A stretch of 64,000 bases of DNA from Kocuria marina (GTDB lineage Bacteria > Actinomycetota > Actinomycetes > Actinomycetales > Micrococcaceae). The notes beneath the pieces are model-generated. The model did not search any database. It worked only from the letters and a program-made list of their open reading frames with translations, and had not been told where the DNA came from. The translations under genes were made by a program, and so were the position numbers. The stretch's first letter is position 1. Each line of letters opens with the position of its first letter. The stretch is from NCBI GenBank assembly GCA_014652975.1, contig BMZV01000002.1, positions 1 through 64,000 on the forward strand, in the 5' to 3' direction. This document shows, piece after piece, positions 46,271-53,759 of the stretch.

Positions 46271-46573
46271 TCAGGCGGGGAGTTTGGAGCCCAGGACGTC
46301 CAACTTCTCGATCGTGGGCTCGCTGAACAGTTTGCCGGTCTGCTCGCCGAGAGCGGTGGCAACTGCGCCGGACAGGTGCGCGTCGCGGCCATCGTCATCG
46401 GGGAACACGTCGAAGATCCCGAAGGAGGATGGGCCGAGACGGATCGCGAACCATGCGACGGTGGCCGGTTCCTCCTCGACGAGCCCTCGCCCGATGCCGA
46501 GGAATTCCTGGACCTCGTCTTCCTTGCCGGGCAGGGCCTCCAGCCTGACAAGCAGTCCCTTAGTCACGCTCAT
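46271..46573 (-). CDS. Antibiotic-biosynthesis-monooxygenase (ABM) domain protein
   Basis: A 100-residue single-domain protein: MSVTKGLLVRLEALPGKEDEVQEFL ... FAIRLGPSSFGIFDVFPDDDGRDAHLSGAVATAL. This is the ferredoxin-like ABM fold of small quinol monooxygenases and similar cofactor-free oxygenases (YgiN-like). Its ATG overlaps the stop of the pfpI 3' fragment (ATGA), so it once was translated after a PfpI/DJ-1 protein, a pairing that suggests quinone or aldehyde detoxification. With pfpI broken, its expression may now be altered. Confidence 0.85.
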   Translation of the reverse strand: MSVTKGLLVRLEALPGKEDEVQEFLGIGRGLVEEEPATVAWFAIRLGPSSFGIFDVFPDDDGRDAHLSGAVATALGEQTGKLFSEPTIEKLDVLGSKLPA

Positions 46574-46720
46574 GACATCACCTCTTCCCGGGTCGAATTG
46601 CTCGCAAATTTCGCCCCCATCGTATCGCAGAACGCAGGCAGGTCATCGGGCGAGCGGCTGGTGATCAGGTTCCCGTTCACCACGACGTCCTGGGCCGCCC
46701 CCGGCATCTCGGGGAACGTT
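46570..46720 (-). pseudogene. PfpI/DJ-1 family gene, 3' fragment
   Basis: About 50 codons remain, ending QDVVVNGNLITSRSPDDLPAFC and then ...EEVMS, with the stop overlapping the monooxygenase start. GNLITSR.PDDLPAF is the classic C-terminus of PfpI-like glyoxalase/deglycase proteins. Upstream the frame hits TGA at the breakpoint near 46720. The matching 5' part lies 2.65 kb away at 49372-49762 on the same strand. Confidence 0.85.
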
Positions 46721-46969
46721 CACAGTGTTCTCACGCGAAGGGACGCTGCTGCACGACGCGGAGAAGAGGTGCCAGGCCGCCCCGCAACACCGCGCGGGTC
46801 CCAGGATCACCGAGAGGCTGCCGCCGAATTCGATGGCCGGGCCGAGTGATTCGACCCATGAGGGCGCCGGTCCCGGACTCACCCCCGAGGGGCGGAGCCG
46901 ACATGCGGCGACGGCGCCACCCTCGCAAGGGTGACGCGTCGCTCGGCCGGGCTCGGCGATGCAGGCCCG

Positions 46970-47010
46970 CCACAGGTGGGCGTGGTGGTGATGGCCACGC
47001 CCACCTGTGG
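46970..47010. terminator. Terminator after the Pro/Thr-rich protein gene
   Basis: A 16-base perfect stem (46970-46985 with 46995-47010) with a nine-base loop, directly beyond the stop of the minus-strand gene at 47015. Its long perfect stem without T-run matches host chromosomal terminators. Confidence 0.85.
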
Positions 47011-47014
47011 TCGC

Positions 47015-47551
47015 TCAGGAGCGGGCGAAGAACATCTGGTTGACGGACTTGTTCGCACCCCAGGCGGAGGTGGGGCGGGCGCCCTTGCCGAGCTCCCACG
47101 CGATCGTCACCGAGCGACCACGCGTGATGGAACGCAGGCGCGAACCGGTGTGCACGTCACCCACACGCGAGGACGTCTTGGCGTCGATCACGGCCATGAC
47201 CTGCGCCTTGCTCGCGTCGGCGGGCACCCGCACCGTCACGAACTGCCAGTTGTTCGCGCCCCAGAGGGCGCGGTCCTCGCGGTAACGCAGCACGCCGTCG
47301 TCGTCGAGGCGCGCCACGACCCGGGCCTGAGCCGCGGTCTTGGGCATGTACCGGTCCACCTGGAAGGTGCGCTGCACCGCCTTCACTGCGGGGACGCTCG
47401 GACGGGTCGTCGGGCGCGTGGTGGGCGTGGTCGTGGGGCGCGTCGTCGGCGCGGGCACCGTAGTCGCGGGCGACGTGGGCCGCGGCGTGATCGCCGGGAC
47501 CGAGGTCGTCGGCGCCGGGCTCGTCGGCCGGGGGGCCGTCGTCGGGTACAC
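47015..47551 (-). CDS. Unrecognised protein with Pro/Thr-rich N-terminal linker
   Basis: 178 residues from a GTG at 47551. The first ~55 residues are Pro/Thr/Ala repeats (PTSPAPTTS, TTRPTTTPTTRPTTRP), like wall-spanning linkers of secreted proteins. The remaining ~120 form a domain I do not recognise: VARLDDDGVLRYREDRALWGANNWQFVTVRVPADASKAQVM ... ITRGRSVTIAWELGKGARPTSAWGANKSV. It has two WGAN motifs. No signal peptide is visible in this frame, so either the 5' end was lost or the start lies upstream past a frameshift. The terminator directly after supports a real gene. Confidence 0.6.
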   Translation of the reverse strand: MYPTTAPRPTSPAPTTSVPAITPRPTSPATTVPAPTTRPTTTPTTRPTTRPSVPAVKAVQRTFQVDRYMPKTAAQARVVARLDDDGVLRYREDRALWGANNWQFVTVRVPADASKAQVMAVIDAKTSSRVGDVHTGSRLRSITRGRSVTIAWELGKGARPTSAWGANKSVNQMFFARS

Positions 47552-47978
47552 GCAGCACCGGAGCGGGGACGCCGTTTCTCCATGTGATGTCCCGTGTCGC
47601 CTGTCTGATCGACCCCGGCCTCACCTTCCTTAGCCGCGATGCCGAGGCCTGGTCCACGTTCTGCGGGCCGTCCGGGCGTGGACGGGCACGCCCGGCGCCG
47701 GCACAGAGCGTCCGAAGTGCCACGGGGCGGGCCGGCAGGCATGATCCGGGCGGGACGCGGCCCCCCCACCGGGGGTGACCCTGCCGGGCCGCCGGGTCCG
47801 GACCCGGTCACGCGGCTCTCGGGACGGGCTGGGCGCGTACCTGCCGCTCTCAGCGCCCGCGACAGGGAGTTCCGCGAGTGGGCGACGGAGGTCGGGGGCC
47901 GGACATCCCGTTGTCGGCAGGTACGGTAGGGTCATACCGTCGAGCTCCCCGCCCGAGGGGCATGACGAGGAGGTCAGC
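47552..47978. other. 427-base gap, no convincing gene
   Basis: High-GC sequence between two divergent genes. Several frames stay open on both strands but none has domain sense or a good ribosome site. It may contain the lost 5' end of the 47015 gene. Near its right edge CGGTAGGGTCATACCG (47928-47943 region) has weak dyad symmetry and a TAGGGT that could serve as -10 for the hydrolase gene. Otherwise I see nothing in it. Confidence 0.5.
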
Positions 47979-48923
47979 ATGGCTCTGCGCGAACTCGAGT
48001 TCACGTCGCACAACGGCACCGACACCATCCAGGCCTGGGTGTACGAACCGGCGGTCACGCCGGTGGCGGTGGTCCAGCTCATCCACGGTCTCGGCGAGCA
48101 CTCCCGCCGGTACCTGCACATGACGGCCGCGCTGGTGGATGCGGGGTTCGTCGTGGTCGCGGACGATCACGCGGGTCACGGTCGGACGGCGATGCAGTCG
48201 GGGACGTGGGGTGACGCCGGTGACGAGTCGGCGACGGTCATCGTGCAGGACGAGGTGACGCTGTACCGGAAGGCCAAGGAGCTGTTCCCCGACCTGCCGT
48301 ACGTGGTGTTCGGCCACAGCCTGGGGTCGATGATCGCGCGGGCGCTGGTGCTGCAGCCGGGTGTCGAGGTCGACGGGCTCGCGCTGGGCGGTATCGCCGT
48401 GGGCATGCGCGGTGTCGAGTCGACGCTGGATCGCGAGGCCCTGAAGGCTGCCGTGGCGGCCGACGGTTCCGCCCCCGCTGCGGATGCGTTGGTGGGCCAG
48501 CTGTTCGACGGCTTCTACGACCGCCTCGGCCCGGACTTCGGCCCGACGGACTGGGTGGCGCGCAACGCGGACGTCGTCCGTGATCACGGCCGCGACCCCT
48601 TCAACAACTTCGGCGCCCCCTTGAGCAACCGGTTCCTGCAGGGCTTCGTCGACGTGTACGACCAGGCCAACGGCGACGACTTCTTCGACCGCCTTCCGCA
48701 GGTTCCCGTCGCGATCTTCGCGGGCGCGGAGGACCCGGTGACCAACTACGGCGAGGGTGCGCGCGAGGTCGCCCGGCGCCTGGAGGAGAAGGGCCACGAC
48801 GTCGAACTCCACATCTACCCCGACGTCCGCCACGAGGTTCACAACGAGCCCGAGACCCGCGCCGAGATGGAGAACTCCCTCATCGAGTTCGTCCACCGCG
48901 CCGCCGGGCGGGACGACGCCTGA
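47979..48923 (+). CDS. Alpha/beta hydrolase, monoacylglycerol-lipase type
   Basis: 314 residues from the ATG at 47979 with GAGGAGGT upstream. Lysophospholipase/MAG-lipase features: HGLGEHSRRY oxyanion region, ADDHAGHGRT, nucleophile Ser in VFGHSLGSMIA, acid in FAGAEDPVTNYG, catalytic His in YPDVRHEVHNE. No signal peptide, so cytoplasmic. It would hydrolyse carboxylic esters such as monoacylglycerols; substrate not predictable. Its codon use and terminator are host-like, unlike the IS debris on either side. Confidence 0.92.
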   Translation: MALRELEFTSHNGTDTIQAWVYEPAVTPVAVVQLIHGLGEHSRRYLHMTAALVDAGFVVVADDHAGHGRTAMQSGTWGDAGDESATVIVQDEVTLYRKAKELFPDLPYVVFGHSLGSMIARALVLQPGVEVDGLALGGIAVGMRGVESTLDREALKAAVAADGSAPAADALVGQLFDGFYDRLGPDFGPTDWVARNADVVRDHGRDPFNNFGAPLSNRFLQGFVDVYDQANGDDFFDRLPQVPVAIFAGAEDPVTNYGEGAREVARRLEEKGHDVELHIYPDVRHEVHNEPETRAEMENSLIEFVHRAAGRDDA

Positions 48924-48962
48924 CCCCCGAGGCGCACCCGGCCGCTCGCGCCCAAGCACCGT

Positions 48963-49006
48963 GACGGGGCCCTGCCGTGAGGATCGTCTCTCGGCAGGGC
49001 CCCGTC
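48963..49006. terminator. Terminator after the alpha/beta hydrolase
   Basis: A 15-base perfect stem (48963-48977 with 48992-49006), 14-base loop, 40 bases past the hydrolase stop. From here to about 49160 I find no gene. Confidence 0.85.
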
Positions 49007-49162
49007 GGTGATGTGAGGTCTCAGGCCATGACGGGACGCACGCGTCGCCCAGCGAGGGGCTCGTCCATGGTGACCTCGCGAAGCGGAGGATGTCGCCGGT
49101 GGCGCAGCGAGGGCGAGAGGCCTGGCCACGGGTGACCTCGCCGAAGTGAAGGCGAGGATGCC

Positions 49163-49366
49163 GAGAGCAGGCTCCGCGACGAGTGCCTGAACATCAACAG
49201 CTTCTACTCGCTGCTCCACGCCCAGGTCGTGATCGGCGACTGGAAGACCGAATACAACCACGACCGCCGGCATTCATCGCTCGGCTACCTCGCACCCGTC
49301 GACTACGCTCGGCAATGCACCCATCAATCGGAAACCGACGACTCGCACAGCGACCGGACCGAATGA
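49163..49366 (+). pseudogene. IS3-family transposase (OrfB), 3' fragment
   Basis: One frame reads ESRLRDECLNINSFYSLLHA then QVVIGDWKTEYNHDRRHSSLGYLAP, the unmistakable end of an IS3-type integrase core including the final catalytic Glu (RDEC) and the YN..RRHSSLGY motif, with stop at 49364-49366. Nothing upstream of ESRLRDE belongs to it. It joins directly to the broken end of pfpI and probably marks the agent of that break. Confidence 0.85.
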
Positions 49367-49371
49367 AGGGG

Positions 49372-49762
49372 GCGGCCCACGGCCTTCGACCACACCGGCC
49401 TCGATCAGCGTCCACGGCCCGTGACAGATCGCCGCAACGGGCTTGCCGCTTTCGACGAACTCGCGGACGAAGGAGACCGCGTCGGGGTCAACCCGGAGTT
49501 GGTCGGGATTCACCGTGCCGCCCGGGAGAAGCAGGGCGTCATAGTGGGTGACAGAGGCGTCCGCGACCAACCTGTCAACGGTGAAGGTGCCTGCTGCCTC
49601 CAGATCGTTCTCACGCGCCTGAATCTCACCGTCATGGATCGACAGCACCTCGGTCTGCGCGCCAGCCCGCTCCAGTGCCTCGCGGGGCTGTTCGAGCTCG
49701 ACTCGCTCGACCCCGTCGGCGGCGAGGAAGGCGACTCTCCTGCCCTATAGCGTCTCGGACAT
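49372..49762 (-). pseudogene. PfpI/DJ-1 family gene, 5' fragment with early nonsense codon
   Basis: From ATG at 49762 the frame reads MSETL, then TAG (49745-49747), then GRRVAFLAADGVERVELEQPRE ... HYDALLLPGGTVNPDQLRVDP ... GKPVAAICHGPWTLIEAGVVEGR. The nucleophile-elbow Cys is in AICHG. So codon 6 is a stop (CAG to TAG would explain it) and the gene is cut after EGR near 49375 by the IS3-type fragment. The 3' part is at 46570-46720. Confidence 0.88.
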
Positions 49763-49767
49763 ATCAA

Positions 49768-49920
49768 CTCGCCTTAAGATCCCGGAGACGTGGCCCTGGG
49801 CAGCCGCGATCGTCGCGGTCTTCGCGAACATCGCCGCCATCCCGCAACCGGCCTGAGCTGGCCCGTCCGCCCCCGACATCACCACCCGGAGAACCGCAGC
49901 AAGGCAGCGCCAGCCACAAG
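49768..49920 (+). pseudogene. Second IS1380-family transposase remnant (last ~30 codons and flank)
   Basis: CGCCTTAAGATCCCGG through the stop and the following CCCCGACATCACCACCCGGA segment repeats 44758-44913 with about ten differences. Only the extreme 3' end is present and the copies have the same orientation. The divergence shows two separate or aged insertions rather than a fresh duplication. Confidence 0.85.
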
Positions 49921-50002
49921 ATCGTCGTGCTGCTCGTGGGCAACAGGTTCCACGCCGCCGTAGCGCCTCTCACGGTTCTGGCCGCGAAGTGAGCTTGCCC
50001 AC

Positions 50003-50066
50003 GAGGGGGACCAGAAGGGGACCAGAATCATGCACTCCATGCATCTCGTGACGTGTTCTGCATGAT
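50003..50066 (+). repeat. Island right-end repeat, copy 2
   Basis: Matches 43862-43925 with few differences, including the doubled GGGGACCAGAA unit, and lies the same distance from att copy 3 as copy 1 from att copy 2. Confidence 0.75.
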
Positions 50067-50117
50067 CTGACGCTAGGAATCACGCAGAATCCGGTCTGGC
50101 CGGAGCAGTCTGGACGT

Positions 50118-50160
50118 CTGGGGGTCAAGGGGTCGCAGGTTCAAATCCTGTCATCCCGAC
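50118..50160 (+). repeat. attR: tRNA-Pro 3' part, copy 3 of 3
   Basis: Exact copy of the 43-base core. It is followed by a classic T-run terminator, almost certainly the original tRNA-Pro terminator, which marks this as the true chromosomal right junction. Confidence 0.95.
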
Positions 50161-50166
50161 CGAGTG

Positions 50167-50211
50167 AACCGGCTCCGGCCAGGCAGAAATCCTTGGCCGG
50201 AGCCGGTTTTT
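50167..50211 (+). terminator. Displaced original tRNA-Pro terminator
   Basis: AACCGGCTCCGGCC (50167-50180) pairs with GGCCGGAGCCGGTT (50195-50208), followed by TTTTT ending at 50211. This is one of few hairpins here with a T-run, starting 7 bases after the tRNA 3' copy, as expected for an uninterrupted tRNA gene. Confidence 0.88.
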
Positions 50212-50338
50212 GGTGCACGGTCCCGCTCATGGCTACCACCCGAATTTCTAGTGGCGTTAGAGCACATTTCGGTGCGGCGAAGCTGTTTTAACTTCACTAG
50301 AAATCATGACCCGCCACTCGGCCGTTCCTCGTCACTCA

Positions 50339-51106
50339 TCAGGTGTCCCGCGTGAGCCGCACCCATCCGTCGGACAGCGCAGCGCGCAGGCCCGCCTTGC
50401 GCGAGACCGCGGGCAGTGCGTGCGAAAGGCATGCCACAGCGTCGTACCCTGAGTGGTCCACGCCCGGCAGGACGTGCAGGTTCGTGTCGAAACCCGCGGC
50501 CTGGAACGCGGCGACGCCCTCCTCGGCGGCGCCCAGCGCGCTCCACTCGGGCGGGTTCGTGGCACCGTCCACGTCCTGATCGCCCACCCACCAGTGCATG
50601 GCCGTGTTGCCGATGCACGGCCGGGCCTTCTTCTTGGTGGCCACCGGCGCGTTCGCTCCGCCGCCGCCGATGATCACCGCGCCGCCGTGCGTCATCCCGG
50701 GAATACCCCGGTCCAGCAGTTCGTAGGTGATGAACTCGGCGCCGCCGCTGTACCCCAGGAGCCAGATGTTGCTCGCGTCCACCTGCGGGTTCCGCTCGAC
50801 GATGTGCTCGTGCAGCGCCCGGAAGTACTTGCCGTTCGCCTTGCAGTCCTCCCACCACGTGTAGCCGTCGCCGGAGCCGTCCTCGTCCGGCGTGTTCACG
50901 GCCACGAACATGAGGTCCCGGGCCCGTGCTGCCACCGCGAGCCGGGCCAGATCGCCCTCGTCCGGCCAGTTGATGGACGTGTCGTCCAGGTCCCAGTAGT
51001 CGCCGTCGAAGTAGTACATGATCCCCGCGGTGCCCGAGTCCCACACGTGGTACCACGAGCTCAGTCCGTTCGGCGCGGTGAAGTCCACGAAAGTTTCCGG
51101 TGCCAC
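50339..51106 (-). CDS. Alpha/beta hydrolase / esterase (PHB depolymerase-like fold)
   Basis: 255 residues from GTG at 51106, preceded by AGGGGGG; the open frame extends further upstream without a ribosome site. Nucleophile Ser in LLGYSGGAEFITYELL (GYSGG), likely acid in WWVGDQDVDGATNPPEW and catalytic His in LPGVDHSGYDAV. There is no signal peptide. The MYYFDGDYWDLDDTSINWPDEGD region resembles extracellular polyester or feruloyl esterases but is not diagnostic. First gene after the islands, apparently monocistronic. Confidence 0.82.
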   Translation of the reverse strand: MAPETFVDFTAPNGLSSWYHVWDSGTAGIMYYFDGDYWDLDDTSINWPDEGDLARLAVAARARDLMFVAVNTPDEDGSGDGYTWWEDCKANGKYFRALHEHIVERNPQVDASNIWLLGYSGGAEFITYELLDRGIPGMTHGGAVIIGGGGANAPVATKKKARPCIGNTAMHWWVGDQDVDGATNPPEWSALGAAEEGVAAFQAAGFDTNLHVLPGVDHSGYDAVACLSHALPAVSRKAGLRAALSDGWVRLTRDT

Positions 51107-51386
51107 TGTCCCCCCTGAGATGATCCGCCCCGATTCCCCCGGCACGGCGCGTACCCGTCCAGTATGCCGCGCCCGCACCCCGGACGACGACGCCGCACCC
51201 CTTCGCCTTTATTGAGCTAAGGCGTGATCCGGTGCACCGAAGCTGCTTTTGCTCCATTAGAACGCGGGTGTGGCAGGCGGGGTGGCGCGAGTCATCGGGC
51301 AAATGCGCACGTCATGTACCCACCCGGGTGTGACCGTCCGGCGCTCAGCATGCTTAGGTGGAGGGACACGACGAAAGGGGTATCCC

Positions 51387-51860
51387 ATGAGCAACGTGAT
51401 CACCACGTACCTGCAGGACCACCACGCCGGATCGGCCGCGGGGGTGGATGTGTTCCGCCGTGTGGCCGAAGGCCACGGGGACCCGGAGGTGCGGGAACAG
51501 GTCGAGCGACTGGTCCCGGAGATCGCCCGCGATCAGAAGTCCCTGGAGGACATCATGTCCATGGTCGGGGCCAAGCCTGCCCTGCACAAGGATCTCCCTG
51601 CGAAGGCGGGGGAGAAGCTCGCACGCCTCAAGCCGAACGAGCGGATCAAGGAACGTTCGCCGCTGTCGGACATCGAGGAACTCGAGGGTCTCGTGGCCGC
51701 CGTGCACGCCAAGGGCCTCGGCTGGCGGCTGCTCCTGGAGGTCCCGGACGAGCGGTTGGACAAGGACCTGTTGCAGAACCTCTACGAGCGCGCGCAGGAG
51801 CAGGAGAAGACCCTCGAGTCGCTGCGTCTGGGCCAGGCCAAGAAACTCACGGAGTCCTGA
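51387..51860 (+). CDS. Helical protein of unknown function (ferritin-like layout)
   Basis: 157 residues from the ATG at 51387 with GAAAGGGG before it. Nearly all helix: TTYLQDHHAGSAAGVDVFRRV, EVREQVERLVPEIARDQKSLEDIMSMVG, ERSPLSDIEELEGLVAAVHAKGLGWRLLL, and a final Gln/Glu/Leu-rich helix. The regular four-helix pattern with Asp-His-His at the start recalls ferritin-like proteins, but no metal motif ExxH pair is evident. I do not recognise a named family. 28 bases separate it from the C-S lyase gene, suggesting one transcript. Confidence 0.8.
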   Translation: MSNVITTYLQDHHAGSAAGVDVFRRVAEGHGDPEVREQVERLVPEIARDQKSLEDIMSMVGAKPALHKDLPAKAGEKLARLKPNERIKERSPLSDIEELEGLVAAVHAKGLGWRLLLEVPDERLDKDLLQNLYERAQEQEKTLESLRLGQAKKLTES

Positions 51861-51888
51861 GGACCAGACAGTAACGGGAGGAGGGACC

Positions 51889-53034
51889 ATGACGACCGCC
51901 GATGACATGCCCGCCCTGCGACGTCGTACGAGCGCCAAGTGGCGCACGTACCCGCGGGACGTGTTGCCCATGTTCGTCGCGGAAATGGACTTCCCCACGC
52001 CGCCGGCCATCAAGGCGGCGCTACAGAATGCGATCGAGAACAGCGACACCGGGTACGCCACCCCGACCGACCGCGGCGCCGCGGAGGCGTTCGCGGACTT
52101 CGCCGCGCAGCGGTGGGGGTGGCGCCCGGACCCGGCGCGGATCTCCTGCACCACGGACGTGAGCGTGGTGATCGTGGAGTCGCTGCGCCGTCTCATGGCG
52201 CCCGGCGACGGCGTGATCATCACCCCGCCCGTCTACCCGCCGTTCTTCGACCTCGTGGTCGAGGCCGGCGGGCGGGTCGTGGAGGTCCCGCTGCTCGACG
52301 ACGCCGCGAGCTACCGTCTTGATCTGCGCGGCATCGACGCCGCCCTGCGCGCGGGTGCCCGCGGCGTGCTGCTGTGCAATCCCCACAACCCCGTGGGGCT
52401 CGTACATTCCCGCGAGGAGCTCGAACGGCTCTCCGAGATCGTGGCCGAGCACGACGGATTCGTGGTCAGCGACGAGATCCATGCCCCGCTCACGCATCAC
52501 GGGACCAAGTTCACGCCATACCTTTCGGTGTCCGATGCCGCGCGCGCGCACGGCGTGGCCGCGGAATCGGGGAGCAAGGCGTTCAACCTGGCCGGTTTGA
52601 AGACTGCCATGTTCGTGGTGGATTCCGAACCCATGATGCGGTGGCTCGAGCAGTTGCCGGACGAGGTGTCCTACCGCACCGGCAGCTTCGGCCTGCTCGC
52701 CACGCGGGAGGGTTTCCGCAACAGCCTCGACTGGCTGGACGAGACGATCACCTCGATCCAGGACAATACCGAGCTGCTCGAGCGCGAAGTGAGCGAGAAG
52801 CTCCCGGGCGTCGTCGTGCGCCGAGGTCACGCGACCTATCTCGCGTGGCTCGACATGCGCGCCCTGGGATGGGGCGATGATCCCGCCGCCTACGCACTCG
52901 AGCACGCCGGGGTGGCACTGTCCAATGGACCCATGTTCGGTGGCGCGGGCAAGGGCTTCGCCCGGATGAACCTCGCGTGCGCGCCCGAGACCGTCGTGGA
53001 GGCGGTAGACCGGCTCAGCGGGGCCGCACACTGA
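51889..53034 (+). CDS. PatB/MalY-type PLP-dependent C-S lyase (aminotransferase class I/II)
   Basis: 381 residues from the ATG at 51889 after GGGAGGAGGG. It opens RRRTSAKWRTYPRDVLPMFVAEMDFPTPPAIK, the PatB/MalY signature (KW....D..P..VADMDF). The PLP lysine is in ESGSKAFNLAGLKTAMFV, with ligands in LLCNPHNPVGLVHSREEL and VVSDEIHAPLTH. These cytoplasmic enzymes cleave cystathionine or cysteine conjugates to thiol, pyruvate and ammonia. Exact substrate unknown; regulator-type MalY function is unlikely without a maltose system nearby. Confidence 0.92.
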   Translation: MTTADDMPALRRRTSAKWRTYPRDVLPMFVAEMDFPTPPAIKAALQNAIENSDTGYATPTDRGAAEAFADFAAQRWGWRPDPARISCTTDVSVVIVESLRRLMAPGDGVIITPPVYPPFFDLVVEAGGRVVEVPLLDDAASYRLDLRGIDAALRAGARGVLLCNPHNPVGLVHSREELERLSEIVAEHDGFVVSDEIHAPLTHHGTKFTPYLSVSDAARAHGVAAESGSKAFNLAGLKTAMFVVDSEPMMRWLEQLPDEVSYRTGSFGLLATREGFRNSLDWLDETITSIQDNTELLEREVSEKLPGVVVRRGHATYLAWLDMRALGWGDDPAAYALEHAGVALSNGPMFGGAGKGFARMNLACAPETVVEAVDRLSGAAH

Positions 53035-53127
53035 CCCCGGGTGGCCGTTCCGGGCGCTGAAGCGCCAGCCGTACGCCACGAGGGACCGCGGTCCACACCC
53101 GGTGCCGGGGGGCGGGACGTGCGGTCC

Positions 53128-53505
53128 TCAGTCCACGGCAGGCTTCCGTGCGGGTTCCGGGTCCCGCTCCGTGCCGGGCGAATCCGCGGCCAGCTCGTCG
53201 AACGCATACCGCTCCAGGGGAGTCCCCGTGAGATATGCCGATCGCGCGATCGCCATGGTCCCCACCGCGGACGTGATCAGGTGGATCGTGATGATGAGCA
53301 CGACCTTGACCACGTTGGACACGGACGGCTGCAGCAGCAATGCCCCCGTCACCACGAACACGATGCCGAGCCCGCCCGCGGTCCCCACGGCCGAGACCCG
53401 CATGTACGCGTCCCGGAAACGGGCCACCCCCAGGGCGGCGGTCGCGAACACGAGGGCCCCGGCCACGATCAGGACGTTGCCCAGCACGGTCAGGATTTCG
53501 TTCAT
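53128..53505 (-). CDS. mrpG: Mrp Na+/H+ antiporter subunit G
   Basis: 125 residues with three membrane helices, beginning MNEILTVLGNVLIVAGALVFATAALGVARFRDAYMRVSAVGTAGGLG, the clear MnhG/MrpG signature, then a third helix VVLIITIHLITSAVGTMAIARSA. The hydrophilic tail is short. Last gene of the operon; its ATG overlaps the mrpF stop by four bases. Confidence 0.95.
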   Translation of the reverse strand: MNEILTVLGNVLIVAGALVFATAALGVARFRDAYMRVSAVGTAGGLGIVFVVTGALLLQPSVSNVVKVVLIITIHLITSAVGTMAIARSAYLTGTPLERYAFDELAADSPGTERDPEPARKPAVD

Positions 53506-53759
53506 CGCTTCCCCCTGGTCAGAGCCCGTGCCAGGGACAGCGCGCTGAGGAATCCCACGAGCGCGGCCACGAGCACGATGTCGAAGGTGTACTCGTTGGC
53601 CACGCGCACACCGAACAACGCGATCAGACCGACGAACCCGAACAGCAACAGGTCACCCGCGACCGCGCGGTCCGCCTCCGTGGGCCCGCGCAGGATCCGG
53701 AAGGCCGCCGCGAGGCAGGCCACGGCGAGGATCACGATCCCCACGGTCACACCGATCAT
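53502..53759 (-). CDS. mrpF: Mrp Na+/H+ antiporter subunit F
   Basis: 85 residues, three membrane helices. RILRGPTEADRAVAGDLLLFGFVGLIALFG holds the conserved RGPT..DR segment of MnhF/MrpF, with an Asp in the second helix region important for transport. Four-base overlaps with mrpE and mrpG. Confidence 0.95.
   Translation of the reverse strand: MIGVTVGIVILAVACLAAAFRILRGPTEADRAVAGDLLLFGFVGLIALFGVRVANEYTFDIVLVAALVGFLSALSLARALTRGKR

Larger units (their letters stand above)
43977..50160. mobile_element. Genomic island 2: rearranged tandem relative of island 1
   Basis: About 6.2 kb between att copies 2 and 3. The first ~135 bases resemble the island 1 left end (same hairpin, same CGGTCGCCTGTGG stretch), and the last ~150 resemble its right end, so the two elements are relatives. 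No integrase is left. Contents: IS1380-type 3' fragment, amine oxidase, monooxygenase, split pfpI, a high-GC gene cassette with host-style terminators, IS3-type fragment, second IS1380-type fragment. Confidence 0.85.

Noticed and set aside
46643-46882. Minus-strand frame with a hydrophobic stretch (AIEFGGSLSVILG) resembling a small membrane protein
   Set aside because: Lies across the pfpI breakpoint, has no ribosome site and no recognisable family beyond a few residues.
49007-49160. Two similar GGTGACCTCGC stretches before the IS3 fragment, considered as a structured RNA
   Set aside because: Only two imperfect copies about 70 bases apart with no consistent fold; more likely IS or cassette end debris.
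43977-50160. Extra tRNA-Pro genes at the second and third att copies
   Set aside because: They contain only the part from the anticodon loop to the 3' end; D arm and 5' acceptor strand are absent.
53035-53127. Terminator between the C-S lyase and mrpG
   Set aside because: Only short or imperfect stems (GCGC-TGAA-GCGC, CCGGGTG/CACCCGG far apart) were found; not convincing.
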